From NCBI RefSeq assembly GCF_002723975.1, contig NZ_BEWO01000005.1, forward strand, positions 1 through 64,000: a stretch of DNA of 64,000 nucleotides, read 5' to 3'. This stretch comes from Gluconobacter japonicus (GTDB lineage Bacteria > Pseudomonadota > Alphaproteobacteria > Acetobacterales > Acetobacteraceae). Position 1 is the stretch's first letter. Each line of letters starts with the position of its first letter. This document shows, piece after piece, positions 8,891 through 17,618 of this stretch. The position numbers and the translations under genes were made by a program. Under the pieces are notes generated by a model. It was not told the origin of the DNA, searched no databases, and saw only the letters and a list, made by a program, of their open reading frames with translations.

Positions 8891-10173
8891 CAGAGATCTC
8901 CTCCGAGAGTTTCGTAGGCTGGAGGGACGGCGTCGATGATGCGCCCGGCTCTCAGAACCGTGCGGCCTGTCTGATTGCGGCTCATCCACTCGTTCATGTT
9001 GCGGGTCGGAAAAACGATAAGATCGGCCACGGCACCTTTCTCAAGACGATGGTTGCGTCCCATCCAGTCTCCCGGCCGGGTGTTAACGGACTGCACCCAG
9101 GGTCGGCTGGTATGGTCGAGATGCCCAATGCGTGTGCCGCCCTGAAGGATTTCATGCATGTCGAAATCCCCATAGGCGTAGAAGGGGTCACGCACATTGT
9201 CGCTCGCCAGCATGACCGGCACGCCTGCGGCATCCAGTTCCTGCAACAGTGTCACACCCCGCCAGCGGGGGGTTCGACCGGGAGTCCGATCCTGAAGATA
9301 CATGTTACAGAGGGGGAGGCTAACTATACCAATCCCGGCTTCGGCCAGAAGAGAGATGATGCGTATTTGAGCGACGTCATCCTGTACGGTCAGGCTGCAA
9401 CAATGCCCGCACAGGATCTTATGGCGAAAGCGATGCCTGAGTGCTGCCTGAGCAACCAGTTCGAGCGCGGTACCACCTGTTTCGCTGTTTTCATCGACAT
9501 GCAGGTCCAGTTCCAGCCCATACTCCGTCGCCAGACCGAACAGCACGTCCAACGCGTCTTCCGTCGTGTTGTGCTTCATCAGAACGGCACCGAGTACGCC
9601 GCCTTCTGTCTCCGCAACACTGCGTACAATACCGTCCCGGTCTTCGCCCATATAGCGTTCCGGCATCGTGAGGGAGACGCCCTGAAGCGCGATCTTTCCA
9701 GCCCATTTCTTTTGTAGTCTGCGGAGAAGGGGCCAGACCCGGGCTCCATGAACACCGAACGTATCCAGGTGGGTCCGGATCGTGCTTGTGCCATGGGCAT
9801 AAGCACAGTGCAGGCTGAACTCCATGCGGCGTTCTACATCCGCTTCTGTCCAGTAAGCCTCCCGGTCTTGTGTCGTCGCCTGAAGCGCACCCATGAATGT
9901 TCCATCGGGATTGGGCGTCCGATCCCAGATGAAGGCCTTGTCCAGATGGGTGTGACTATCGGCAAAGCAGGGCCAGACCATTTGCCCCTTCAAGTCGACG
10001 TTTCCCGAGGTATGGGGAAGTTGGCCTGCCGGGACGATCTCCGCGATGTGTCCGTTCTCGAGTGCGATATCGCAGAGCTTGCTGCCTGCGAGTGCTGAAG
10101 GAAGCAGATCTTTCGGAATGCTCGCATTCAAAAGGCCAGAGAGAGACTGGCCAGCGGGAAAAGAAAAAGTCAT
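8890..10173 (-). CDS. cytosine-deaminase-like amidohydrolase
   Basis: Metal-dependent amidohydrolase of 427 residues in the CodA-like branch. Visible metal ligands are HTH in ADSHTHLDKAF, His in DLHVDEN, His in LCGHCC and Asp in ASDNVRDPFYAYGD; the last motif is characteristic of cytosine deaminases. Family members deaminate cytosine, isocytosine, creatinine-like or triazine rings. It overlaps the permease stop by four bases and the CocE gene start by one, so it is translationally coupled in the operon. Cytosine itself is possible, but the presence of a dedicated ABC importer and several downstream hydrolases argues for a less common heterocycle. Confidence 0.85.
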   Translation of the reverse strand: MTFSFPAGQSLSGLLNASIPKDLLPSALAGSKLCDIALENGHIAEIVPAGQLPHTSGNVDLKGQMVWPCFADSHTHLDKAFIWDRTPNPDGTFMGALQATTQDREAYWTEADVERRMEFSLHCAYAHGTSTIRTHLDTFGVHGARVWPLLRRLQKKWAGKIALQGVSLTMPERYMGEDRDGIVRSVAETEGGVLGAVLMKHNTTEDALDVLFGLATEYGLELDLHVDENSETGGTALELVAQAALRHRFRHKILCGHCCSLTVQDDVAQIRIISLLAEAGIGIVSLPLCNMYLQDRTPGRTPRWRGVTLLQELDAAGVPVMLASDNVRDPFYAYGDFDMHEILQGGTRIGHLDHTSRPWVQSVNTRPGDWMGRNHRLEKGAVADLIVFPTRNMNEWMSRNQTGRTVLRAGRIIDAVPPAYETLGGDL

Positions 10174-10934
10174 GGGCGGTGTCTCAGAGCGAAGCGTTGC
10201 AGGCTGGCGGCGGCGGCGTAAAGAACGAGGCCAGCGACGGTAATGAGGAAAAGCGCCGCGAACATGCGCGGAATATCCATCTGAAAGCCCGACTGAAGGA
10301 TCTGATAAGCCAGACCGGCTGAGTTACCGCCTGTTCCCGCAACAAATTCGGCAACAATCGCGCCGACCAGGGAGAGGCCGGTGGCAATCCGCAGACCCGC
10401 CATGAACATGGGAAGCGCGCTGGGGATGCGAAGCCGGATCAGCGTCTGAAGACGCGAGGCCTTGTGCATCTGGAAGTAAGCAGCCAGATCAGGATCAACG
10501 CTCCGTAGCCCCTGGAGTGTGTTGGAAATGACCGGGAAGATCGCGACCAGAGCCGCACAGGCCGTCAAAGCAAGCGGCGTGTTGTGGATGAGGATGATGA
10601 TCAAAGGCGCAATCGCCACAATCGGCGTGACCTGCATGATGACGACGTAGGGCATCAGGCAACGCTCGATAAGAGGACTTTGCACCAGCAGGAATGCGAC
10701 GAGCACGCCCCCCACAACAGCAGCGATCAAGGCAGCGAACGTGATTTCCAGCGTGATGAGCAGGGCATGGAGCAGCGCCACGCCATCGAGCATCAGGGCG
10801 CGCCATATGGCCGATGGCGATGGCATCAGATAGGGCGGGATATGCCAGAAACGGCAGATCCCCTCCCAGATCCCAAGAATAATGATACCGAGCGTGACGG
10901 GAGCCAGTAGCGAGAACGTGCGAGAGGACATCAT
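10170..10934 (-). CDS. ABC transporter permease (NMT1/SsuC-TauC type)
   Basis: Inner-membrane permease of 254 residues with about six hydrophobic segments. The cytoplasmic EAA-like loop is near the middle (YFQMHKASRLQTLIRLRIP), where the ATPase docks. It belongs to the BPD-transporter family used for nitrate, sulfonate, taurine and pyrimidine precursors (SsuC, TauC, ThiX, RibX). It overlaps the ATPase gene upstream and the amidohydrolase gene downstream by four bases each. It forms an importer with the binding protein at 11725-12726 and the ATPase at 10931-11728, and may also serve the orphan binding protein at 23.8 kb. Confidence 0.9.
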   Translation of the reverse strand: MMSSRTFSLLAPVTLGIIILGIWEGICRFWHIPPYLMPSPSAIWRALMLDGVALLHALLITLEITFAALIAAVVGGVLVAFLLVQSPLIERCLMPYVVIMQVTPIVAIAPLIIILIHNTPLALTACAALVAIFPVISNTLQGLRSVDPDLAAYFQMHKASRLQTLIRLRIPSALPMFMAGLRIATGLSLVGAIVAEFVAGTGGNSAGLAYQILQSGFQMDIPRMFAALFLITVAGLVLYAAAASLQRFALRHRP

Positions 10935-11728
10935 GCGCGCATCTCCTGCTGGATCATGCTTTCGCGACTGGCGTCTTCCAGAAGAATGGCCAGTTCCCGA
11001 CTGATCCCCGCAAACTGATCCGACAGGCGAAACTCTTCATTGCGCAGGATGGACTGATCGATCTCGTACTCGGCATGAATACGACCCGGACGGGCTGCCA
11101 TCACCATGACGCGGCTGGAAAGAAAAGCCGCTTCATGCAGGGCATGGGTTACGAACAGCGTTGTGAGGCCGTCTTCATAGCAAAGCCGCGCCATTTCTTC
11201 GTCCAGACGATTGCGCGTGAATTCATCCAGAGCACCGAATGGCTCGTCCATCAGGAGAAGGTCAGGTTCCGTGACAAGCGCCCGAGCGATGGACACACGC
11301 ATTTTCATGCCGCCGGAAAGCTGGGCCGGGTAATGTTCCGTGACGTGCCCCAGGCCTACGCGTTCCAGAGCCGCCAAAGCACGCTTGTCCGCCGTGGAGC
11401 GGTCTACTTTTTCCAGATCGAGAGGCAGACGCACATTTTTCGCGATCGTCGCCCAGGGCATCAACGTGGCATCCTGGAACACAAACGCCATGCGGCGCCC
11501 CTTGCGGCCGACGTCGCCAAAATTTCCACCCCACCAGTTCATTTTGCCACCGGATGGTGTGTGCAGATTGGCGATCAGCTTGAGAAGGGTGCTTTTTCCA
11601 CAACCCGATGGGCCAATGAGCGTGACAAAGTCTCCTTTTTCAACCGTGAGATCGACGGGAGACAGTCCGCGGACGCCATTAGGGAAAACTTTTTCAATGC
11701 TCGCGAGGGAAAGGACGGGACTGCTCAT
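10931..11728 (-). CDS. ABC transporter ATP-binding protein (NMT1/SsuB-TauB type)
   Basis: ATPase subunit of about 265 residues. Walker A is GPSGCGKST, the Q-loop region is [13 protein letters not shown], the signature is LSGGM and Walker B is [12 protein letters not shown], followed by the H-loop [14 protein letters not shown] 11728 overlaps the stop of the binding-protein gene as ATGA, so this start is preferred to the longer open frame reaching 11761. The 'PFGALD' form is typical of the nitrate/sulfonate/pyrimidine importer class. It powers the permease encoded next to it. Confidence 0.92.
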   Translation of the reverse strand: MSSPVLSLASIEKVFPNGVRGLSPVDLTVEKGDFVTLIGPSGCGKSTLLKLIANLHTPSGGKMNWWGGNFGDVGRKGRRMAFVFQDATLMPWATIAKNVRLPLDLEKVDRSTADKRALAALERVGLGHVTEHYPAQLSGGMKMRVSIARALVTEPDLLLMDEPFGALDEFTRNRLDEEMARLCYEDGLTTLFVTHALHEAAFLSSRVMVMAARPGRIHAEYEIDQSILRNEEFRLSDQFAGISRELAILLEDASRESMIQQEMRA

Positions 11729-12726
11729 GCCGGAACCGTCGCCAGACCACCGCGGACACATTCAAGCGTGTAGGCACTTTTCCATTGCGGGTTTTCTGGA
11801 ACAAGCTGAGCGGCGAGCTGGATATCGTAAATGCGCTTCCAGCGTTCATCATTCATCGTCATGATAGGGGCTCCAGGCATTCCAAGAGCCTTGATTTCTT
11901 TCAGCTTCTGACGAGACCAGACGAGCTGATCAGCGCTCATATCCGGATTAGCCTTGCGAATGGCGGCATCGCCCTTACTGGCATCTCCGAAGATGTAGCG
12001 CTTCCAGCCCTCGCTGCTGGCAGCAATGAATTTCCGTAATTCCAGACCACGCTCTTCAAGTGTCTTACGAGACACCATCAGAACGTTTCCGTAAGCCGCG
12101 TATCCAAGATCATCCAGAAGGAAGAAATTGAAAGGAATGCCCGCCTTTTTCGCACCGTAAGGCTCGGATGAGACGAAAGCCTGCATGGCCATCTGCGGAT
12201 TGAAGGCGAAAGGTTGAAGATTGTAGGTGTAGGGGTGAACCTGATCTTCGGTGAAGCCGTACCGTTTTTTGAGCCATATCCAGAAACTGGCGCGGCCTTC
12301 CGAACTGATCAGAATGGGATGGCCCTTGAGTTCGGCAATGTCGTGGATATCCGGGTGGGTCATCAGGCCACCGACACCCTTTTGAAAGGTCGTGCCGATC
12401 GCGACGGCCGGGATACCCTGAATGGCGCAGCGGATCGCTTCTTCGCCCTGCATGATGGCGATGTCACACTGACCGGCCATCAGAAGCTGTGTCATGTTCA
12501 TCTGAGGGCCGCCCATCTGAATGGAGACATCCAGATCTTGCTGGGCGTAAAGGCCATCTTCTGACGCCTGATAGTAGCCACCATGCTCTGCCTGTGCATA
12601 CCAGTTGGTCAGAAGACTGAGCGGCTTCGTCGCGGCGTTTGCTCTTGCGGTGGGCAGGGAAGACAGAGCTCCCGCAGCCATGATGCCCTGAAGCATACTG
12701 CGGCGGTTGAGCCTTGGTAATGTCAT
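11725..12726 (-). CDS. NMT1/ThiY-type ABC substrate-binding protein (first copy)
   Basis: Exported periplasmic solute-binding protein of 333 residues. A twin-arginine leader (NRRSMLQGIM, cleavage near ARANA) precedes the NMT1/THI5-like domain, marked by LTNWYAQAEHGGYYQA. This motif is shared with proteins binding thiamine-pyrimidine precursors, riboflavin and other heterocycles. It opens the minus-strand operon that continues with ATPase, permease and catabolic enzymes. The paralogue at 23839-24846 is clearly related (TSWYAQAEFGGFYQA). The ligand is probably a flat nitrogen heterocycle; no closer statement can be supported. Confidence 0.9.
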   Translation of the reverse strand: MTLPRLNRRSMLQGIMAAGALSSLPTARANAATKPLSLLTNWYAQAEHGGYYQASEDGLYAQQDLDVSIQMGGPQMNMTQLLMAGQCDIAIMQGEEAIRCAIQGIPAVAIGTTFQKGVGGLMTHPDIHDIAELKGHPILISSEGRASFWIWLKKRYGFTEDQVHPYTYNLQPFAFNPQMAMQAFVSSEPYGAKKAGIPFNFFLLDDLGYAAYGNVLMVSRKTLEERGLELRKFIAASSEGWKRYIFGDASKGDAAIRKANPDMSADQLVWSRQKLKEIKALGMPGAPIMTMNDERWKRIYDIQLAAQLVPENPQWKSAYTLECVRGGLATVPA

Positions 12727-12850
12727 GCGCTGCCTCCCGACTTGATTTTTATAATCAGACCGTAACGGCTTTTTCGTTCCGCTGTGAAGACTTATTCTGC
12801 TGCCGGACCGATACCTTTTTCACCTCTTTGTGCACGCAAAAAGGATGCAC

Positions 12851-13375
12851 TCAGTCTCCCTGCTGCGTGAAGACACACACACCTAGCATTGTCATGAAGA
12901 AACGGAACGCCGCTTCCTGCCCATTCCAGACATGGGACTGCCACATCGCAAACCATTCACCACCGACAACAGAAAAACCGAAGAACCAGATCATGAAACC
13001 CAATGCGGTCGCGACAGGAACCAGCGCACGGGCAGAGCGAAACTCTTCAGCCGGCGCTTTGACCGCCTGTGCCATTTGCAACGCAGCGAAGGAAAAGATG
13101 GCACCAGTCAGGAATTCCGCTGCGATGATCAGAACATAAAAGATATGCCAGAGTACGGGGGATGAAACGGCCCTCCATCTCAGCGCATTGCCCGGAAATG
13201 TTGTATCCATAGACAGGACATGACGGACAAACTCATAGTTTGAGCCGTAATCCATCATATTGTTCACAGCCACCAATAGCCCAAACACTCCAAGAGACGC
13301 GACCATGACGGTTTTAGACGCTCGACTCAGGAATATGGCGCGAGTGGGATTCATGGGCGAAGAAAAGAGTGACAT
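12851..13375 (-). CDS. DUF2165 family integral membrane protein
   Basis: Membrane protein of 174 residues with four hydrophobic segments and the DUF2165 signature NNMMDYGSNYEFVRHVLSMD. Function unknown in the family. A second ATG at 13354 is an alternative start. It lies upstream of the importer operon on the same strand, separated by 124 bases, so it may be co-transcribed. It is divergent from the creatininase-family gene. Nothing in the sequence ties it directly to the catabolic pathway. Confidence 0.75.
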   Translation of the reverse strand: MSLFSSPMNPTRAIFLSRASKTVMVASLGVFGLLVAVNNMMDYGSNYEFVRHVLSMDTTFPGNALRWRAVSSPVLWHIFYVLIIAAEFLTGAIFSFAALQMAQAVKAPAEEFRSARALVPVATALGFMIWFFGFSVVGGEWFAMWQSHVWNGQEAAFRFFMTMLGVCVFTQQGD

Positions 13376-13506
13376 GCCAGACCTTCCAAGGGATTTTCAG
13401 GAACGCTAGCGGAATGTCCGAGCAGTTTGTGCGCTTTTTTTTGCACTCATATGATCGAAAATAGATGCTTTAAAAGTTGCAAAGTTCCTGTTTCTCATAT
13501 CTTTTC

Positions 13507-13532
13507 GTTCCGGGATAATATCATATCGGAAC
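13507..13532. promoter_or_regulatory. 26-bp dyad, candidate operator for divergent catabolic operons
   Basis: Arms GTTCCG and CGGAAC enclose a partly symmetric AT-rich core; 20 of 26 positions obey the dyad. It lies in the 225-base divergent space between the DUF2165/importer side (minus strand) and the creatininase/oxidase operon (plus strand, start 13601). It is a good candidate for a local regulator's site. The half sites differ from the CGAACA repeats next to the IclR gene, so a different regulator may be involved. Confidence 0.45.
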
Positions 13533-13600
13533 AGGAAATTTGTCGGCCCGGCTTGACCGGGATGCGTCATTCCACACGACGAACAACGGAAGCCAAGCCC

Positions 13601-14437
13601 ATGACAAGCAGCCCCGAGACGGTTTTCTGGCCCAAGAAATATTGGTGTGACATGATTTCCCGCCAGTTCCGCCATCTTCCGCCAGAAACAGTGGCGATTT
13701 TGCCGGTGGCTGCTGTTGAACAGCATGGCCCGCATCTGCCAGTCTATGTGGATGCCTGCATCAACGAGATGCTGCTCGACAAGGCTCTCGAAGCTCTTCC
13801 TTCAACAGTTCCAGCGACCGCGCTTCCGATCCAGGCTGTCGGAAAAAGCGAGGAGCATGTGGCGTATCCTGGTACGTTGACGCTGAGTGCTCAGACCCTG
13901 ACACAGGTTCTGATCGAAATTGGCGAGAGTGTTGCGCGTTCGGGTGTAAAGCGTCTGGTTCTTCTGAATTCCCATGGTGGACAGCCACAGATCCTTGATA
14001 TTGTTGCAAGAACGCTTCGTCGAACGCATGGAATGTTTGTTGTTTGTGTGGGCTGGTCCCGGTTTGGTGTGCCGGATGGCATGTTCACAGCCGAAGAGCG
14101 CCAGTACGGCATTCATGGCGGCGACATCGAAACCTCTCTGATGCTGCATCTTCGGCCCGACCTCGTCGATATGAGCCGCGCAGACAATTTCGAGCCCTGG
14201 CCACAGAAACTGGCCGAGACCGCGAAGTGGCTGGAAGCAGAAGGCCGTGTCGGTTTTGGCTGGCTGACCCATGACATTCATCCGTCCGGGGCCGCTGGCA
14301 ATGCGGGCATTGCGACGGCGGAAAAGGGCGAGGCCGTTGCCAACCAATGGATCAAGGGTTTCCTTGAGCTTCTTGCAGAAATTGCAGAATACCCACTCGA
14401 CCGCATTCGCCCCATCACTGAGGATCTTGGCCGATGA
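13601..14437 (+). CDS. creatininase-family amidohydrolase
   Basis: Metal-dependent hydrolase of about 278 residues. Metal ligands are visible in VEQHGPHLPVYVDACI (Glu, His, Asp), in LNSHGG and in HGGDIETS (His, Glu). The family includes creatinine amidohydrolase, the formamide hydrolase ArfB that acts on a ring-opened pyrimidine intermediate, and mycofactocin MftE. ATG 13601 has a GGAAG ribosome-binding site and starts at the family's usual N-terminus; the frame stays open to 13427 without family similarity. It overlaps the FAD-oxidase gene by four bases (ATGA), so the two enzymes are made together. A cyclic amide or formamide linked to the oxidase product is a reasonable guess. Confidence 0.85.
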   Translation: MTSSPETVFWPKKYWCDMISRQFRHLPPETVAILPVAAVEQHGPHLPVYVDACINEMLLDKALEALPSTVPATALPIQAVGKSEEHVAYPGTLTLSAQTLTQVLIEIGESVARSGVKRLVLLNSHGGQPQILDIVARTLRRTHGMFVVCVGWSRFGVPDGMFTAEERQYGIHGGDIETSLMLHLRPDLVDMSRADNFEPWPQKLAETAKWLEAEGRVGFGWLTHDIHPSGAAGNAGIATAEKGEAVANQWIKGFLELLAEIAEYPLDRIRPITEDLGR

Positions 14438-15792
14438 GCAGTATTGAAACCTTCCTCTCGTTGCTCGGTGACATTCCTGTTCAGACGGTTCCGGCTCTCG
14501 TAAAGCGCAAAAGTCGTGATTTCTACTGGTACAGCCCGATTCTGAAGCGACAGCTCGACAGCTGTTTTGCGGATTGTATCGTGATGCCGCGTAATGAAGA
14601 GGATCTTCTCAAGATTGCCTCTGCGGCACGCGAAACAAAGACACGGCTGACCCCACGTGGAGGGGGCACCGGTAATTATGGTCAGGCCGTTCCGATGGAG
14701 GGCGGGGCTGTCATTGAAATGACAGAACTGAACAAGCTGCTCTGGGTCAAGGATGGCGTTGCACGCGTGCAGGCTGGCATGAATATGCTGGATCTGGATC
14801 GAGCCTTACAGGAGCAGGGCTGGGAAGTCCGCATGTATCCCTCCACCAAGCGGACAGCCACGATTGGCGGCTTTATTGCGGGTGGTTCAGGTGGCATTGG
14901 GTCAGTTCGCTGGGGTGGCCTATCATCTCCGGGAAATGTTCTGGCCCTGCGTCTGATGACACTTGGTAAAGAGCCCGAAGTTGTAGAGCTACGGGGCGAG
15001 GATGCTCGCAGTGTTCTGCATACCTATGGAACGACCGGCCTGATTACTGAACTAGAAATTGGAGTGGAACCTGTCGTGAACTGGCAGGATATGGCCGTTT
15101 CGTTCGCTTCCTTCGAGGAGGCTGCTGTTTTCGCAAGAGACATTGCCTTGCAGAGCGGGATTCAGAAGAAACTTGTCTCTGTTGTGGATGGCGACCTACC
15201 GCCGTTTTTTGCCTCTTTGCGCGAGCACGTCCCAGAGGGATATTCCCTTGTCATTCTCATGATTGCTCCGGCAGGGATCGAGACCGTCAAGCTTCTGGCA
15301 ACAAAGGCTGGTGGTAAGCTCTGTTACGAAGCCAACACGCGGGACATGGAAAACACGTCCGGCGCAACGCCGTTGTATGAACTGACGTGGAATCACACGA
15401 CACTTCAGGTGTTGAAGAAGGACCGTGGATATACCTATCTCCAGTGCGGGTATCCGGCAGATGGCACACTCGACAAGGTTGCGGAAATCCGGGCACTTTT
15501 CCCTGATGAACTGATGATGCATCTGGAATTTTTCCCGATGGGTGGTCATGTCAGTTGTGCAGCTCTTCCGGTCATTCGCTTTACGGATGAAGACCGCCTC
15601 AATCACATCATCGCGGAACATGAAAAGCGTGGCGTGAACATTGCCAATCCTCATGTAGTGACGATCGAGGAGGGCGGCATGCATCGTGTGGCCTCGCCGG
15701 ATCTGGCCGCTATCAAGACGCGTTATGATCCGATGCTTCTGCTTAATCCGGGCAAAATGTTCAGCGCCAGAACGCTGGAGCCTCAGGATTAA
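14434..15792 (+). CDS. FAD-binding oxidase (VAO/GlcD type)
   Basis: Flavoprotein of 452 residues in the vanillyl-alcohol-oxidase fold. The FAD-binding region spans about residues 45-220, including TPRGGGTGNYGQAVP, MYPSTKRTATIGGFIAGG and GTTGLITELEI. The C-terminal substrate domain ends in YDPMLLLNPGKMFSA, the usual end motif. Relatives oxidise 2-hydroxy acids, alcohols or methoxyphenols and can release formaldehyde when they attack methylated substrates. It is translationally coupled to the creatininase-family gene and followed at once by a strong terminator. The exact substrate is unknown. Confidence 0.85.
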   Translation: MSSIETFLSLLGDIPVQTVPALVKRKSRDFYWYSPILKRQLDSCFADCIVMPRNEEDLLKIASAARETKTRLTPRGGGTGNYGQAVPMEGGAVIEMTELNKLLWVKDGVARVQAGMNMLDLDRALQEQGWEVRMYPSTKRTATIGGFIAGGSGGIGSVRWGGLSSPGNVLALRLMTLGKEPEVVELRGEDARSVLHTYGTTGLITELEIGVEPVVNWQDMAVSFASFEEAAVFARDIALQSGIQKKLVSVVDGDLPPFFASLREHVPEGYSLVILMIAPAGIETVKLLATKAGGKLCYEANTRDMENTSGATPLYELTWNHTTLQVLKKDRGYTYLQCGYPADGTLDKVAEIRALFPDELMMHLEFFPMGGHVSCAALPVIRFTDEDRLNHIIAEHEKRGVNIANPHVVTIEEGGMHRVASPDLAAIKTRYDPMLLLNPGKMFSARTLEPQD

Positions 15793-15800
15793 GGCAGAGG

Positions 15801-15829
15801 GCCGGGAAGATCATCTTCCCGGCTTTTTT
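15801..15829 (+). terminator. rho-independent terminator after FAD oxidase
   Basis: GC-rich stem with arms GCCGGGAAGA and TCTTCCCGGC around TCA, followed by TTTTTT. It ends the creatininase/oxidase operon and overlaps the stop codon of the convergent FolD paralogue at 15828. Confidence 0.9.
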
Positions 15830-16706
15830 ATCCCTGACGAGGCAAGTTCGGGAAGGTAAAGCTCACCCCCATACGATCAAAAGCGCTTTTGGCTGTATTA
15901 GCCAGAAGGGTGCACGTTGTGAGCGGTCCGACGCCGTCTGGAACTGCTGTAACGGCCGATGCGATGTGATCGACGGACTCAAGATCTACGTCTCCCACAA
16001 CGCGCCCCTCTGCCGGGCAATAACTGATCCCGATGTCAATCAGGATAGCCCCCGGCTTGATCCACGCTTTGTTTACAAGTCTGGCCTTGCCAACAGCCGA
16101 GAACAGGATGTCTGCATGACGGCAGTGAAATTGAATATCCCGCGTATCAATATGAACCACGGAAACTGTCGCCCCTCGATCCAGCAAACACATCGTCAAG
16201 GGGCGTCCGACGACTGCTGAACTTCCGATAATGACGCAGTTTTTTCCGCGAAGGTCGCCTGCAAGATATTCCGCCGCCATCAGTGCTCCAGTGGCAGTGC
16301 AAGGTTGAAATCCAGGAGTTCCAGCCGTCACTTTCCCCAGATTAAGCGGGTGGAGACAATCCACGTCCTTATCAGCAGAGATGGCAGCAAGAACGGCATC
16401 GCGCGAAATCCCATCTGGGAGAGGAAAGAGCACCAAAATGCCATCTATTCGCGGATTTACACCCAGTTCCCGAACCGTTTTGCAGAAGGCACTCTCATCC
16501 TGTCCTGTAACATCGACAGCTTTTATGGTGATGCCGCCGTGCTCTCCCAGCGCCGCAATGCGCCGGATATAGGCCTGCGGGCCGGCCTCTGAAGAACCCG
16601 TAATCACCGCAAGTGTAGGTTTCGTGCCCGGATGAATACTGATCTGGGCTTTGAGCATTCCCAGATAGTGTTCAGCCAGGTCAGACGTATGCAAAATGGT
16701 TGTCAT
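15828..16706 (-). CDS. FolD paralogue lacking two catalytic residues
   Basis: 292-residue protein with the two-domain fold of methylenetetrahydrofolate dehydrogenase/cyclohydrolase. The second Asp of KDVDCLHP (Asp116) and the NAD(P)-binding region (GKNCVIIGSSAVVGRP) are present. The catalytic Lys of the Y-x-x-x-K motif is replaced by Ile50 (AYIRRI), and the Gln of the VQLPLP motif by Leu93 (VLFPLP). These correspond to Lys56 and Gln100 of the human enzyme and are intact in the second copy at 18227. Cyclohydrolase activity is therefore unlikely; a dehydrogenase-only or different role is inferred. ATG 16706 sits 8 bases after the IclR stop; the frame remains open to 16745. It is co-directional with the IclR gene. 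Confidence 0.85.
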   Translation of the reverse strand: MTTILHTSDLAEHYLGMLKAQISIHPGTKPTLAVITGSSEAGPQAYIRRIAALGEHGGITIKAVDVTGQDESAFCKTVRELGVNPRIDGILVLFPLPDGISRDAVLAAISADKDVDCLHPLNLGKVTAGTPGFQPCTATGALMAAEYLAGDLRGKNCVIIGSSAVVGRPLTMCLLDRGATVSVVHIDTRDIQFHCRHADILFSAVGKARLVNKAWIKPGAILIDIGISYCPAEGRVVGDVDLESVDHIASAVTAVPDGVGPLTTCTLLANTAKSAFDRMGVSFTFPNLPRQG

Positions 16707-16714
16707 ATGCGGTC

Positions 16715-17470
16715 TCACAGGGCGCTGACGAGATACGTCGCGCATCGCTGAAGGTGAGGGACAAGAGAATGCCGGATCTGTACAGCGTCGTAGCGGGTTG
16801 CCGGGAAGACAATGCTGAGAGCGCCAGCAACCTCTTTATCGAGGTTGAAGGCGGGCACGCCAAGAGCCCGTAGATCGCCCTGCGGCGAAATATCCTTAAG
16901 AGCAAAGCCCTGCGCTGCAATTTCCGTCAGGTGACGCGTCAGTTCATCATGCTCTGTTTTGGAAAGTTTGGCGGCCAGGAGAACCTGCTCCTGCGTTGCT
17001 GAAGGCAGAAAAGCACATATGGCCTGACCCGTGGCCGTCGTTGCCAAAGACATGCTGCTGCCAATGGTATGGCCCGCCATTTCTGCAGCTTTGTCTGCAG
17101 GATTATGAAACACATAAATCGCCTCCATCGCATCAAGAAGTGCGAGAGAGATCGATTCACCCAGCGCCAGAGATTCTGCCCGCAGGACAGGACCGACGAG
17201 GTGCCCGATTGAACGGCTTTGCAGAAATCCGAGACCAAGCTTCAAAGCTCGCGCCGTCAAACGATACCGCTGCTCTACTCCTTTGACATAACCGAGAGAT
17301 TCGAGAGTGCGAACCAGACGCCTCGTTGCGGCCCGTGTGTGTCCTACTTTCCGGGCAACATCTGCAACAGTCATGTCCGTCTGACCGCCATCAAATGCCC
17401 TTAGAACTTCAAGGCCTTTAGCGAAAGTCAGGGAAATTTCCGTTTCAGGGACGGGTAGGGGCTGATCCAT
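16715..17470 (-). CDS. IclR family transcriptional regulator
   Basis: 251-residue regulator with an N-terminal winged helix-turn-helix (about 15-75, including VADVARKVGHTRAATRRLV) and a C-terminal IclR effector-binding domain (about 85-245, ending in VPHLQRCATYLVSAL). It resembles the PcaR/PobR-like branch that controls aromatic and other catabolic pathways. It is transcribed with the degenerate FolD gene and is divergent from the reductase-FolD-MTHFR operon. Two CGAAC-centred dyads lie in the divergent space, so it very likely controls that promoter pair. Confidence 0.9.
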   Translation of the reverse strand: MDQPLPVPETEISLTFAKGLEVLRAFDGGQTDMTVADVARKVGHTRAATRRLVRTLESLGYVKGVEQRYRLTARALKLGLGFLQSRSIGHLVGPVLRAESLALGESISLALLDAMEAIYVFHNPADKAAEMAGHTIGSSMSLATTATGQAICAFLPSATQEQVLLAAKLSKTEHDELTRHLTEIAAQGFALKDISPQGDLRALGVPAFNLDKEVAGALSIVFPATRYDAVQIRHSLVPHLQRCATYLVSAL

Positions 17471-17556
17471 GGGAAGACGGTCCTTGGCAGAAAACCATGC
17501 ATGATGTTGCGAATGTCATTGCAGGCTGAAAACGATTATGCCTAAAATAAATAAAT

Positions 17557-17590
17557 CGAACAAGTGTTCGTATATCGAACATATTGTTTC
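17557..17590. promoter_or_regulatory. tandem dyads, probable IclR-regulator operator
   Basis: A perfect-arm palindrome CGAAC-AAGT-GTTCG (17557-17570, so the 14-mer CGAACAAGTGTTCG) is followed six bases later by a related imperfect dyad CGAACATATTGTTTC (17576-17590). The pair lies between the IclR gene (start 17470) and the reductase gene (start 17619), where an IclR protein would bind. A CGAACATATT copy also occurs at 23603-23612 in front of the oxygenase and second binding-protein genes. Confidence 0.65.
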
Positions 17591-17618
17591 TAAAAAACAT
17601 CCAATCAGGAAGCGCCTT

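Noticed and set aside
9049-9717. 222-codon plus-strand frame
   Set aside because: It is antisense to the cytosine-deaminase-like gene, which has full catalytic motifs; the frame's composition looks like a shadow.
13802-14347. 181-codon minus-strand frame
   Set aside because: Antisense to the creatininase-family gene, with no start signal or motif.
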